Source: Paraburkholderia monticola (GTDB taxonomy: Bacteria; Pseudomonadota; Gammaproteobacteria; Burkholderiales; Burkholderiaceae). Taken from it: a stretch of 64,000 nucleotides of DNA. The stretch is taken from positions 1 through 64,000 of the forward strand of contig NZ_LRBG01000011.1 in NCBI RefSeq assembly GCF_001580545.1, read 5' to 3'. Shown here one piece after another: positions 47,219-55,543 of this stretch (positions are counted from its first letter, which is position 1; the number at the start of each line of letters is the position of its first letter). The position numbers and the translations under genes are program-made. A model generated the notes under the pieces. That model had not been told where the DNA came from and ran no database searches. It saw nothing but the letters and a program-made list of their open reading frames with translations.

Positions 47219-47940
47219 TGTCCACGACACAAGCAATGTTGAAAATCAAGGGCCTGCAGGTCAACTACGGCGGCATCCAGGCGGTCAAGGGTGTCGACCT
47301 CGAGGTCGGGCAGGGCGAACTCGTCACGCTGATCGGCGCGAACGGCGCGGGCAAGACCACGACGATGAAGGCGATCACCGGCCTGAAGGCGTACGCGGCC
47401 GGCGACATCGAGTACATGGGTCAGTCCATCAAAGGACTGCCCGCGCACGAGCTTCTGAAGCGCGGTCTCGCGATGGTGCCGGAAGGGCGCGGCATCTTCG
47501 CGCGCATGTCGATCGTCGAGAACATGCAGATGGGCGCGTACCTGCGTACCGATACCGACGCCATCAAGTCGGACGTCGAGCGCATGTTCGGTTTCTTCCC
47601 GCGTCTGAAGGAGCGCGCCACGCAATACGCCGGCACGCTGTCGGGCGGCGAGCAGCAGATGCTCGCCATGGCACGCGCGATCATCTCGCGGCCCAAATTG
47701 CTGCTGCTCGACGAACCGTCGATGGGTCTGTCGCCGATCATGGTCGAGAAGATCTTCGAAGTGGTGCGCTCGATTTCCTCCGAAGGCATGACCGTGCTGC
47801 TCGTCGAGCAGAACGCGCGTCTGGCGCTGCAGGCGGCGAATCGCGGCTACGTGATGGACTCCGGTCTGATCACGATGTCGGGTGACGCGAAGCAGATGCT
47901 CGACGATCCGAAGGTTCGGGCCGCGTATCTGGGTGAATAA
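47218..47940 (+). CDS. livF: Branched-chain amino acid ABC ATPase LivF
   Basis: The 240-residue second ATPase has Walker A GANGAGKTT, signature TLSGGEQQMLAMARA and Walker B LLLLDEPSMGLS. It ends AYLGE. After the stop the last codons are repeated twice in tandem (see 47931-47964). No clear terminator was seen before the convergent GYD gene. Confidence 0.96.
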   Translation: MSTTQAMLKIKGLQVNYGGIQAVKGVDLEVGQGELVTLIGANGAGKTTTMKAITGLKAYAAGDIEYMGQSIKGLPAHELLKRGLAMVPEGRGIFARMSIVENMQMGAYLRTDTDAIKSDVERMFGFFPRLKERATQYAGTLSGGEQQMLAMARAIISRPKLLLLDEPSMGLSPIMVEKIFEVVRSISSEGMTVLLVEQNARLALQAANRGYVMDSGLITMSGDAKQMLDDPKVRAAYLGE

Positions 47941-47964
47941 GTGGGCGAATAAGTGGGTGAATAA
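47931..47964 (+). repeat. Tandem 12-bp repeat at the 3' end of livF with three in-frame stops
   Basis: GGGTGAATAA is followed by GTGGGCGAATAA and GTGGGTGAATAA. The 12-bp unit keeps the reading frame, so each copy ends Gly-Glu-stop. The livF end was probably duplicated by slippage. Confidence 0.85.
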
Positions 47965-48071
47965 AGTAGGTGATTAGCTGGGCGCGTGTCTTTCGCGCAC
48001 ACGTCCGGCTTGCAACGCGCCTCGCGATTCATTTCGTGGGGCGCGTTTTATTTTGCGGACTAAGGCGTGAA

Positions 48072-48365
48072 TTATGGGAGTCGCCCGATAACCGCGCTGA
48101 TTTCGTCCTTGTTGAATGCGCGCAGTGTTTGCGAGCGGACATTGCCGGCCGAGCCGAGTGCGAGGCCGAAGGCGAGGAAACTCTGCTCGTCTGCCGCTTC
48201 GACGATCGAGACCAGGTCGTATTCCCCCATGGTCCAGTAGATCTGCTTCATTTCGCAGCCAAAAGATTTCGCCATTTCTGCCGCCTGCCCGGCTCGCTGT
48301 ACGGTGTTCTTGACCGCTCGAACACCCTGATCCGTGAATTGCAGGAGCACCACATAAGTCGCCAT
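48072..48365 (-). CDS. GYD-domain protein
   Basis: The 97-residue protein is a single GYD domain: it starts MATYVVLLQFTDQGVRAVKN, then contains IYWTMGEYDLVSIVEAADEQ, where the family's GxYD motif sits, and ends in a helical segment. The function of the family is unknown; the fold is expected to be a dimeric ferredoxin-like barrel. TAAGGGGA-type ribosome binding sequence precedes the start. It is monocistronic and convergent with livF. Confidence 0.85.
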   Translation of the reverse strand: MATYVVLLQFTDQGVRAVKNTVQRAGQAAEMAKSFGCEMKQIYWTMGEYDLVSIVEAADEQSFLAFGLALGSAGNVRSQTLRAFNKDEISAVIGRLP

Positions 48366-48563
48366 GAAGATTCCCCTTAGGATTCAAACGCGTTGGGACT
48401 CAGTCGCATGAGCCGTCCCCGGGGAGCGTCGCGAACCGCCGCAAACGTGTTTTGCGAGCCCCGGCGCCGTCTCGTGCGTAAACGATTCTAGGCAATCCAA
48501 CTGCCCGTCATCCGCTGATTGTCCGAATCCGCCGATATGTGCGCCGTTTGTCGGAGAACCATG

Positions 48564-48604
48564 GAAAAAGGCCGCATGCGCCAACCAGCGCATGCGGCCT
48601 TTTA
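48564..48604 (-). terminator. Terminator after the argD-like/GNAT unit
   Basis: AAAGGCCGCATGCGC / GCGCATGCGGCCTTT pairs over 15 bp around a short loop, followed by TTTCC on the minus strand. Confidence 0.88.
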
Positions 48605-48623
48605 ATCAGGTGTACGACGCGAA

Positions 48624-49097
48624 TCAGCCCGCCGTTGCTGCGTCCGCGTATTGGCCGAGCCGTTTGCCGAGGCTGATCACCGCGTCGGCGCGATAACCGA
48701 GCGCGTCGTAGAACGCGCGCACTTCGGCCGTCGCCGACGACAGCACCTGCAGGTTCAGCTTCGGACAACCAAGCTTCGTCAACTCGCCCTCGACGTGCGC
48801 GACCAATCGCGTGCCGATGCCATGACGTCGCACCGAGGCGTCGACCGCGAGCGAATACAGCCAGCCGCGGTGCCCGTCGTAGCCGCCCATCACGGTGCCG
48901 ACGATGCGTTCGTCGAGCACCGCGACGAAGAACAGCTCCGGCTGCGTCGCGAGCTTGTTCGCGATCGACAGACGCGGATTGCGCTGCGGTCGCGTCACGT
49001 CGCGATACTCGGGAAACACCGCCTGCCATAGCGCGATCACCGCTTCGGTATCGCTCGCGTCGAAGCGGCGGATCGACAGCGTCGTGTTCGTCGTCAT
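48624..49097 (-). CDS. GNAT-family acetyltransferase (YpeA-like)
   Basis: The 157-residue acetyltransferase has the GNAT acetyl-CoA loop VDASVRRHGIGTRLVAHVE (motif A, R/QxxGxG/A) and the C-terminal FYDALGYRADAVISLGKRL. It resembles YpeA/RimI-type proteins of unknown substrate. It starts 19 bp after the argD-like stop on the same strand, so they are likely co-transcribed. N-acetylation linked to arginine or ornithine metabolism is a guess from context only. Confidence 0.87.
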   Translation of the reverse strand: MTTNTTLSIRRFDASDTEAVIALWQAVFPEYRDVTRPQRNPRLSIANKLATQPELFFVAVLDERIVGTVMGGYDGHRGWLYSLAVDASVRRHGIGTRLVAHVEGELTKLGCPKLNLQVLSSATAEVRAFYDALGYRADAVISLGKRLGQYADAATAG

Positions 49098-49116
49098 CGG
49101 TGCGCTCCTGTGCCGA

Positions 49117-50301
49117 TTACAGCGAGTCGAGGACCGAACGCAGCATCGCCATCATCTGGTCGATCTCTTCGGTGGTCACGTTCAGCGCGGGCATGAAGCG
49201 CAGCAGGTTCGGACGCGCGGCGTTCAGCAGCACGCCGTCGGGCTGCATCTCGCGCGCCTTCTCGACGATCTGGTTGCCGATGTCCTTGCCGAGCAGCAGG
49301 GCGCGCAGCAGACCCTCGCCGCGCTCACCCTCGAAGCCGCGCTCTTCGGACAGCTCGAGCAGTTTCGCGCGCAGATATTCGCCGCGCGAGCGCACGCCTT
49401 CGAGGAAGCCCGGCGCCGTCAGTTGCGAGATCACCGAATAGCCGACCGCGGTCATCAGCGGATTGCCGTTGTAGGTGCCGCCCTGATCGCCTGCCTCGAA
49501 CACGGCGATTTCCGCCTTCGACAGCAGCGCCGCGAGCGGCACGCCGCCGCCGATGCCCTTGCCGAGCGTCATGATGTCCGGCTCGATGCCCGACAGTTGA
49601 TACGCGAACAGCGTACCGGCGCGACCGCAGCCGCTTTGCACTTCATCGACGATCAGCAGCAGGTTGTGCTTTTTCGTCAGCTCGCGCAGCTGTTGCATGA
49701 ATTCGCGCGTGGCGGGGATCACGCCGCCTTCGCCCTGGATCGGTTCGAGCATCACCGCGACGGTCTTCGCGTTGATCAGCCTTTCCACCGACGCGATGTC
49801 GTTCAGGTCCGCCTTCGGGAAGCCCGGCACCTGCGGCGCGTAGATCGTGTCCCAGCCGGGCTTGCCGCTCGCCGACATCGTCGCGAGCGTGCGGCCGTGG
49901 AAGCTGTGATCGAACGTGATGATCTCGAACGCGCCGTCCTTGAACTTCTTGCCCCATTTGCGCGCGAGCTTGATTGCGCCTTCGTTCGCCTCGGCGCCGC
50001 TGTTCGCGAAGAACACCTTGTCGAAGCAGCTGTGCTTCGTGAGCAGGCCCGCGAGCTTGGCCATCGGTTCGTTGTAGAACGCCGGCGACGGGTTGATCAG
50101 CAGCTTGGCCTGGGTATTCAGCGCTTCGATCATGCCGTCGTTGCAGTGGCCGAGGCTGTTGACCGCCCAGCCCTGAATGAAATCCAGGTAGCGCTTGCCG
50201 GTGTTGTCGTAAATCCACGAGCCTTTACCGTGCGTGAATACGATTTCGGGCCGGTTCGTGATGTACATCAGCGAATCGATTGGATACTCATTGAAATTCA
50301 T
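49117..50301 (-). CDS. argD: Acetylornithine transaminase-like class III aminotransferase
   Basis: The 394-residue PLP enzyme has [19 protein letters not shown], the PLP Asp in [20 protein letters not shown] and the Schiff-base Lys in [16 protein letters not shown]. Burkholderiaceae homologues are annotated acetylornithine transaminase, which converts N-acetylglutamate semialdehyde to acetylornithine. Succinylornithine or other omega-amino acid transamination cannot be excluded. The start at 50301 gives the usual [15 protein letters not shown]; open frame upstream is unsupported. GNAT gene follows. Confidence 0.88.
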   Translation of the reverse strand: MNFNEYPIDSLMYITNRPEIVFTHGKGSWIYDNTGKRYLDFIQGWAVNSLGHCNDGMIEALNTQAKLLINPSPAFYNEPMAKLAGLLTKHSCFDKVFFANSGAEANEGAIKLARKWGKKFKDGAFEIITFDHSFHGRTLATMSASGKPGWDTIYAPQVPGFPKADLNDIASVERLINAKTVAVMLEPIQGEGGVIPATREFMQQLRELTKKHNLLLIVDEVQSGCGRAGTLFAYQLSGIEPDIMTLGKGIGGGVPLAALLSKAEIAVFEAGDQGGTYNGNPLMTAVGYSVISQLTAPGFLEGVRSRGEYLRAKLLELSEERGFEGERGEGLLRALLLGKDIGNQIVEKAREMQPDGVLLNAARPNLLRFMPALNVTTEEIDQMMAMLRSVLDSL

Positions 50302-50694
50302 GACGGCAGGCTCCAGGCAAAAGGTAAGAGCAGGGTGAAGAAACGGTGTCGGTTTGGCCCATCGAAAAGACGGCCCGGAAAAACAGAAAAGCCACGGCAT
50401 GCCGTGGCTTTCATGATTCGAACAGCTTGCGCCCAGGTCTGGATGTGGCGCGAGTCCGTGACGAAGCCAGCGGCGTCCCTAGGGGAGCGGCGAGCGGCGA
50501 CGTCGGAGTTCGGACTGGATGCGGTTCATGCGCGAAAGAATACGATAAGAAAAGCACCGGTGTAAACCATGAATTTGCATCGGCGCTGCATCGAGGCGAA
50601 TTTGCGGCCTTGCCGCGAGGCTGACATGTTCGGCGCGAACGGCCCACGCGAACTCTCGTTCCAGCGTACGGGCAGGCCGTTTGCGCTTGGGCAA
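50302..50694. other. Intergenic stretch holding the reductase terminator
   Basis: No supported gene. It contains the terminator at 50382-50411 and should hold the promoter of the argD-like gene. Confidence 0.5.
50382..50411 (-). terminator. Terminator after the 2Fe-2S flavoreductase gene
   Basis: AAGCCACGGCATGCCGTGGCTT is a perfect 22-bp palindrome, followed on the minus strand by TTCTGTTTTTCC. Confidence 0.75.
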
Positions 50695-51726
50695 TCAGAC
50701 CGCGTTCGCGAGATCGGCCTCGCTCGTGAACGAGTCCGCGTAGAACTCGTCTTCCGGCAGCTGATGATGCTGCGTGAAATCGCGTTGAGCCGATTCCACC
50801 ATCACCGGCGCGCCGCACGCATACACCTGGTAGGCCGACAGATCGGGCAGATCCTCGATCACCGCGCGATGCACGAAGCCCGTGCGGCCCGTCCATGCAT
50901 CGCTCGCGTCGGGCTCGGAGAGCACCGGCACGAACTTGAAGTTCGGAATCTCGCGCGCCCACTGCTCGGCGAGTTCGAGCAGGTACAGGTCTTTCTTGCG
51001 ACGCGCGCCCCAGTAGAGCGTCATGGGCCGCGTGATGTTCTTGAACACCGCGTGCTCGACGATCGCCTTCAGCGGCGCAAAGCCGGTTCCCGACGCGAGC
51101 AGCACGATCGGCTTGTCCGAGTCTTCGCGCAGGAAGAACGTGCCGAGCGGCGCCTCGAAGCGCAGGATGTCGCGCTCTTTCATCGTGTTGAAGACGTGAT
51201 CCGTGAAGGCGCCGCCGGGCATGTGGCGGATATGCAATTCGATCGGCCCTTCGGCGTGCGGCGCGCTCGCCATCGAATAGCTGCGGCGCTTGCCGTCCTT
51301 CAGGATGAACTCGAGGTACTGGCCGGCCAGATATTGCAGACGTTCGTTGGCGGGCAGTTGCAGCTTCACGACGATCACGTCGTCGGCCTTGCGCTCGATC
51401 GCGTTCACGCGGCACGGCAGCTTCTTGACCTGCACGTCGCCGACGCCGGCCACTTCGCGGATGTCGACTTCGAGATCGGAGCACGCCGTCGCGCAGCACA
51501 GGAGCGCCATGCCGCGGGTCTTTTCGTCGTTCGACAATGCCGACGACGAATGCGCGCGCTGTTCGACCTCGCCGCTCACGACCGTGCCCTTGCACGAACC
51601 GCACGCGCCGTTCTTGCAGCCGTACGGCAGGCCGATGCCTTGACGCAGGGCTGCCGAGAGCACCGGTTCGTCCTGTTCTACCTGAAACTGCCGGCCGCTT
51701 TGCCGGAGCGTGACGTTAAAAGCCAT
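50695..51726 (-). CDS. 2Fe-2S flavoreductase (CDP-6-deoxy-glucoseen reductase / ferredoxin reductase type)
   Basis: The 343-residue electron-transfer protein has an N-terminal plant-type ferredoxin domain (C37, C42, C45 in CKNGACGSC; C77), an FAD domain (RSYSMAS) and an NAD(P)H domain (GTGFAPLKAIVEH and CGAPVMVESA). It can pass electrons from NAD(P)H to a partner oxygenase or dehydratase. Homologues are labelled AscD from the ascarylose pathway, but no sugar genes are nearby, so the partner is unknown. The start at 51726 gives MAFNVTLRQSGRQF; it is divergent from the epimerase gene, 95 bp away. Confidence 0.88.
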   Translation of the reverse strand: MAFNVTLRQSGRQFQVEQDEPVLSAALRQGIGLPYGCKNGACGSCKGTVVSGEVEQRAHSSSALSNDEKTRGMALLCCATACSDLEVDIREVAGVGDVQVKKLPCRVNAIERKADDVIVVKLQLPANERLQYLAGQYLEFILKDGKRRSYSMASAPHAEGPIELHIRHMPGGAFTDHVFNTMKERDILRFEAPLGTFFLREDSDKPIVLLASGTGFAPLKAIVEHAVFKNITRPMTLYWGARRKKDLYLLELAEQWAREIPNFKFVPVLSEPDASDAWTGRTGFVHRAVIEDLPDLSAYQVYACGAPVMVESAQRDFTQHHQLPEDEFYADSFTSEADLANAV

Positions 51727-51821
51727 AAAGTGTTCGAAATCGAAAAGTCGGAATCTTAATCGGACCCGCCGGATTAACCGCGCGGTACCTTGTTGCGTGT
51801 GACCGCTACAATGCGTCCACC

Positions 51822-52853
51822 ATGAATGCGACACGAAACTTCCGCCGGCCGCGCGTGCTGATCGTAGGATGCGGCGACGTCGGCATGCGCTGCGTGCCTC
51901 TGTTGCGGCCGCGCGCGCATGTCTTCGCGTTGACGAGCCATGCCGTGCGCTGCGCCGAGTTGCGTGCCGCGGGCGTCACGCCGCTCGTCGGCGATCTCGA
52001 CGTGCGCCGCAGCCTCAAGCGGCTCGCGCGCCTCGCGCCGACGGTGCTGCATCTCGCGCCGCCGCAGAAGTCCGGCGACGACGATCGACGCACTCGCGCG
52101 CTGCTGGCAACGCTAGGCGCCGCGGGCCGCGGCAGCGCTTCTGCGGCGAGGTCGCCGGTCGCGCCGATCGCGCGACTGCGCCGCGCGCGCGCTTCAGGTA
52201 TGGACGCTGAAACACCCGGTATTGTACCCGACGGGGTGCGCCGGACCGCCCGTTCGCGCGCCCCGGTGCGCATCGTTTACGCGAGCACGACGGGCGTCTA
52301 CGGCGATTGCGGCGGCGCATGGATCGACGAAACGCGCGCGCTGCGGCCCGCGAATGCGCGCGCGAAACGGCGCGTGTCGGCCGAGCGGCAGTTGCGGGCC
52401 GCGACCGCGCGCGGCAGCGTCGCCGCGAGCATCGCACGGATCCCGGGCATCTACGCGCGCAGCCGTCTGCCGCTCGCGCGGCTCGAAAAAGGCACGCCGG
52501 CGCTCGTCGAGGCCGACGACGTCTACACGAATCACATCCACGCCGACGACCTCGCCGCGATCCTCGTGCGTCTCGCGACGCATGGCCGGCCCGCGCGGGC
52601 GCTGCACGCCTCCGACGATTCGTCGCTGAAAATGGGGGATTATTTCGACGCGGTCGCCGACGCGTTCGGACTCGCGCGTGCGCCGCGCATCACGCGCGCG
52701 CAGGCCGAGCAGCAGATCGATCCGATGCTGCTGTCGTTCATGCGCGAGTCGCGCCGGCTCGTGAACCGGCGTCTGAAGGAAGAATTGCGCGTGCGTCTGC
52801 GCTATCCGAGCGTCGACGATTTTCTGCGCGCAGCGGCGGGCAAGGGCGCTTAG
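51822..52853 (+). CDS. NAD-dependent epimerase/dehydratase-like (extended SDR) protein
   Basis: The 343-residue protein begins with a Rossmann site (RVLIVGCGDVGMRCVPLL) and has the YASTTGVYGDCGGAWIDET segment, typical of SDRs that resemble YeeZ. The C-terminal NHIHADDLAAILVRLA is also standard. The active-site Tyr-xxx-Lys is not obvious, so it may bind rather than convert a nucleotide sugar. An Arg/Ala-rich insert of about 45 residues (around 105-150) splits the Rossmann part and is unusual. The protein is very Arg- and Ala-rich throughout. Confidence 0.82.
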   Translation: MNATRNFRRPRVLIVGCGDVGMRCVPLLRPRAHVFALTSHAVRCAELRAAGVTPLVGDLDVRRSLKRLARLAPTVLHLAPPQKSGDDDRRTRALLATLGAAGRGSASAARSPVAPIARLRRARASGMDAETPGIVPDGVRRTARSRAPVRIVYASTTGVYGDCGGAWIDETRALRPANARAKRRVSAERQLRAATARGSVAASIARIPGIYARSRLPLARLEKGTPALVEADDVYTNHIHADDLAAILVRLATHGRPARALHASDDSSLKMGDYFDAVADAFGLARAPRITRAQAEQQIDPMLLSFMRESRRLVNRRLKEELRVRLRYPSVDDFLRAAAGKGA

Positions 52854-52875
52854 GCCACACCGTCCCCCACGCGCA

Positions 52876-53064
52876 TCAGGTCAGCGCAGGCAGCACTTCC
52901 AGCAACAGGAAACACAGCATGCCGCCGATCAGCGCACCGATCAGGTTCGGATGGTACTTGTGCCGCAGCCGCATGATGACCAGCGATCCGCCGACCAGCA
53001 GCAGCGCAAAGCAGATAAACACAATCATCGCGTGTGAAAACGCCATCGTGCCGTTGATATACAT
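52876..53064 (-). CDS. Small inner-membrane protein with two helices
   Basis: The 62-residue protein has two hydrophobic helices (about residues 12-30 and 44-60) joined by a basic loop (RLRHKYHPN). AAGGAGG lies 7 bp before the ATG, an excellent ribosome binding site, which supports the start at 53064. No family was recognised. It lies between the epimerase and the pseudouridine synthase gene, both with different neighbours. Confidence 0.7.
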   Translation of the reverse strand: MYINGTMAFSHAMIVFICFALLLVGGSLVIMRLRHKYHPNLIGALIGGMLCFLLLEVLPALT

Positions 53065-53232
53065 GGCGCCCCTCCTTGAAACCTTTGTAGTCGTTTGTTT
53101 AGACGAGTATAGGGCGACAAGAAAGCAACGGCATGTTGCGGCGCAGCGGCCTATGTGCGGCACACCGCAATGCGCGCGGGCTTTCTCCAGCGCATCAAGG
53201 GCTTAGGTTGGCACTCTCCATGCAGTAGTCGT

Positions 53233-53943
53233 TTACCCGGCCCGCAGCGCGGCGAGCCCGGCTTCGTCGAGCCATTGCCAGGCGCCTGACGCCAACGCCG
53301 CGGGCAGCGCGAGCCCGCCGATCCGCTCGCGATGCAGCGCCTCGCAGCGGTTGCCCGAAGCCGCGATCATCCGCTTGACCTGGTGGTATTTGCCTTCGAG
53401 CACGGTGAGCGCGAGCGTGTGGGTGTCGCGCGCCTCAGCGTCGAGCGCGGCGCTCGGCTTCGTCTCGCCGTGCAGCAGCACGCCGGCGCGCAACGCGGTG
53501 AGCTGCGCGTCGTCGAGCGGATGGCGGGTGGTCGCGACGTAGAGCTTCGGCACCTTGCGTTTGGGCGACGTGAACTGATGCACGAACTTGCCGTCGTCGG
53601 AGAGCAGCAGCAGGCCCGTGGTGTCCTGATCGAGACGGCCGACGCACTGCACGCCGCGCTCGGCGAACTGCGGCGGCAGCAGGCTGAACACGCTCGGATG
53701 ATGCTGCGGATCGCGCGAGCATTCATACCCCGCGGGTTTGTTCAGCAGCAGATAGGCGTGCTCGCGATACGGCCATTCGATGCCGTCGACGCTAAAGCGC
53801 AACGCGCCGCCAGCGACGGCGAAATCGGCGTCGGCATCGGTGCAGACGGCACCGTCGACGCTGACGCGAGCGTCGCCGATCAGCGCGCGGCACTGGCGGC
53901 GCGAACCGAAACCTTGGGTAAAGAGGATGCTTTCGAGATTCAT
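53233..53943 (-). CDS. rsuA: 16S rRNA pseudouridine synthase, RsuA type
   Basis: The 236-residue enzyme has an N-terminal S4 RNA-binding domain (LESILFTQGFGSRRQCRALI) and the RsuA catalytic domain with the catalytic Asp in GRLDQDTTG (D105) and the KYHQVKRMIAASGNRC motif. It should isomerise U516 of 16S rRNA. The start at 53943 matches the family N-terminus; the longer upstream frame is a shadow. It is divergent from the MFS gene. Confidence 0.9.
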   Translation of the reverse strand: MNLESILFTQGFGSRRQCRALIGDARVSVDGAVCTDADADFAVAGGALRFSVDGIEWPYREHAYLLLNKPAGYECSRDPQHHPSVFSLLPPQFAERGVQCVGRLDQDTTGLLLLSDDGKFVHQFTSPKRKVPKLYVATTRHPLDDAQLTALRAGVLLHGETKPSAALDAEARDTHTLALTVLEGKYHQVKRMIAASGNRCEALHRERIGGLALPAALASGAWQWLDEAGLAALRAG

Positions 53944-54037
53944 GGCGAGCGAAGAATAACACCGCAAGAAGCGGAGCGCCCCGCAGGTCCTGAGCGCCGA
54001 CGATGGATGCCTCACGTCAACCCTCGGGAGTGCCTCG

Positions 54038-55330
54038 ATGTCCGCCACGTCTTCCTCTTCGTCGTCTTCGCCTTCGCCTTCGCCTTCCCCTTCGCCCGGT
54101 AATGCGCGCGGTTTGCCCCGTGCGTTCCAGCGCCTCGCCTGGTCGAACCTGTGCGCGCAATCGGCCGAGCAGATCAGCCTCGCCGCCGCGCCGCTCGTCG
54201 CCGTGTTCGCGCTCGGCGCCGACGCGCGCGACACCGGTCTGCTGCAAACCGCGCAGACGCTGCCGTTCCTGTTGCTGTCGATGCCGCTCGGCGTATGGGC
54301 CGACCGTCGTTCGCGCCGCGTATTGATGACGCTCGCCGAAAGCGTGCGCGTCTGCGCGATGCTGTGCGTGCTGCTGCTCGTGCTCACGCATGCGCTGAAC
54401 CTGCCTCTGCTCGCCGCGCTCGGCTTCGTCGCCGCGACGGGCACGGTCGCCTACAACGTCGCGGCGCCGTCGCTGGTGCCGTCGATCGTGCCGCGCGAGG
54501 CCTTTGCGAGCGCCAACGGCCGGCTCGAACTCGCACGCAGCGTCGCGTATTCGGCGGGGCCGGCGCTCGGCGGCGTGCTGGTCGGCTGGATCGGCGCGGG
54601 CTGGGCGTATGGCGGCGCGGCGGCGTTGTCGGCCTGCGCGGTCGCGTTGCTGGCGGGATTGCGCGAGCCGCCGCGCGCGGCCGCGCCGCGGCGGCACTTC
54701 ATGCTGGAGCTGCGCGACGGCACGCGCTTCGTGCTGCGCGATTCCTTGCTGCTGCCGATGCTGCTCACCGCCGTGTTCTTCAATCTCGGCTTCTTCATCG
54801 TTCAGGCCGTGTATGTGCCTTACGCGGTGCATCGGCTCGGGCTCGATGCGTCGGCGGTCGGCGTGACGCTCGGCGCCTATGGTGTCGGCATGGTGTGCGG
54901 CGCGCTCGCCGCGCCCGCGATCGCGCGACGTCTCGCGTTCGGCCGTCTGCTGATCATCGGACCGTCGTTCGGCCTGCTCGCGTCGCTGGTGATGGTCGCG
55001 ACGCTCGTCGCGCCGTCGTTCTGGCTCGCGCTCGCGAGCTTCTTCCTGCTCGGCGCGGGACCGATCCTGTGGGTCGTCGGCTCGACGACGCTGCGTCAGG
55101 CGATCACGCCCGAACGGATGATCGGCCGCGTGTCCGCGCTGATCAGCACCGCCACTTACGGCGCGCGGCCAGTGGGCGCGCTGCTCGGTGCCGTGCTCAG
55201 CGCGCGCTGGAGCATCGATGTGTGTCTCGTCGTGGCGGCGCTCGCGTTTTCCGTGCAGGCGCTGATCATCGTGATGTCGCCGGCGGCGCGGCTGATTGGC
55301 ATTCCCGAGCAGAGCGCGGCGACGTGCTGA
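54038..55330 (+). CDS. MFS transporter, EntS/MFS_3 type
   Basis: The 430-residue permease has about 12 membrane helices and the motif GVWADRRSRRVLM in the first cytoplasmic loop, as in the enterobactin-exporter-like MFS_3 group. The substrate is unknown. The N-terminus is a low-complexity Ser/Pro stretch (SSSSSSPSPSPSPSPG) encoded by a hexanucleotide repeat and is not part of the fold. GGGAGTG lies about 8 bp before the ATG. The reverse strand also has a long open frame because of the biased composition; that frame was rejected. Confidence 0.88.
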   Translation: MSATSSSSSSSPSPSPSPSPGNARGLPRAFQRLAWSNLCAQSAEQISLAAAPLVAVFALGADARDTGLLQTAQTLPFLLLSMPLGVWADRRSRRVLMTLAESVRVCAMLCVLLLVLTHALNLPLLAALGFVAATGTVAYNVAAPSLVPSIVPREAFASANGRLELARSVAYSAGPALGGVLVGWIGAGWAYGGAAALSACAVALLAGLREPPRAAAPRRHFMLELRDGTRFVLRDSLLLPMLLTAVFFNLGFFIVQAVYVPYAVHRLGLDASAVGVTLGAYGVGMVCGALAAPAIARRLAFGRLLIIGPSFGLLASLVMVATLVAPSFWLALASFFLLGAGPILWVVGSTTLRQAITPERMIGRVSALISTATYGARPVGALLGAVLSARWSIDVCLVVAALAFSVQALIIVMSPAARLIGIPEQSAATC

Positions 55331-55362
55331 GCCTGAAGCAAGGCGGGCGGTGAAGCCCCCAT

Positions 55363-55396
55363 GCGCCCCGATGAAAATGGATTTTCATCGGGGCGC
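55363..55396. promoter_or_regulatory. Perfect 34-bp palindrome upstream of the rpiR-like gene
   Basis: GCGCCCCGATGAAAAT-GG-ATTTTCATCGGGGCGC has 16-bp perfect arms with a 2-bp spacer. The centre ATGAAAAT..ATTTTCAT recurs in part at 55457-55475 (AAGATGAAAATGAATTTTTT) and 55500-55510 (AATTTCATCG), just before the regulator start. That pattern suits an operator for the RpiR-type protein. There is no T-run on either side, so an ordinary terminator is less likely, though it could still stop the MFS transcript. Confidence 0.6.
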
Positions 55397-55543
55397 AGCA
55401 TCGAGCGGACGCTAAACGCCCTTGTCTGAAGGGCTATGGTCGGTGAAAACCCTCGAAAGATGAAAATGAATTTTTTTTGTCCTGCATTTCATGTAAATAT
55501 AATTTCATCGAATCGCTCGGAACAACCGCGCCTCTCCGCTCGC

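Noticed and set aside
55363..55396. Palindrome as a simple terminator of the MFS gene
   Set aside because: No T-run on either strand and part of the motif recurs near the regulator start, so an operator is preferred; a terminator role is not excluded.
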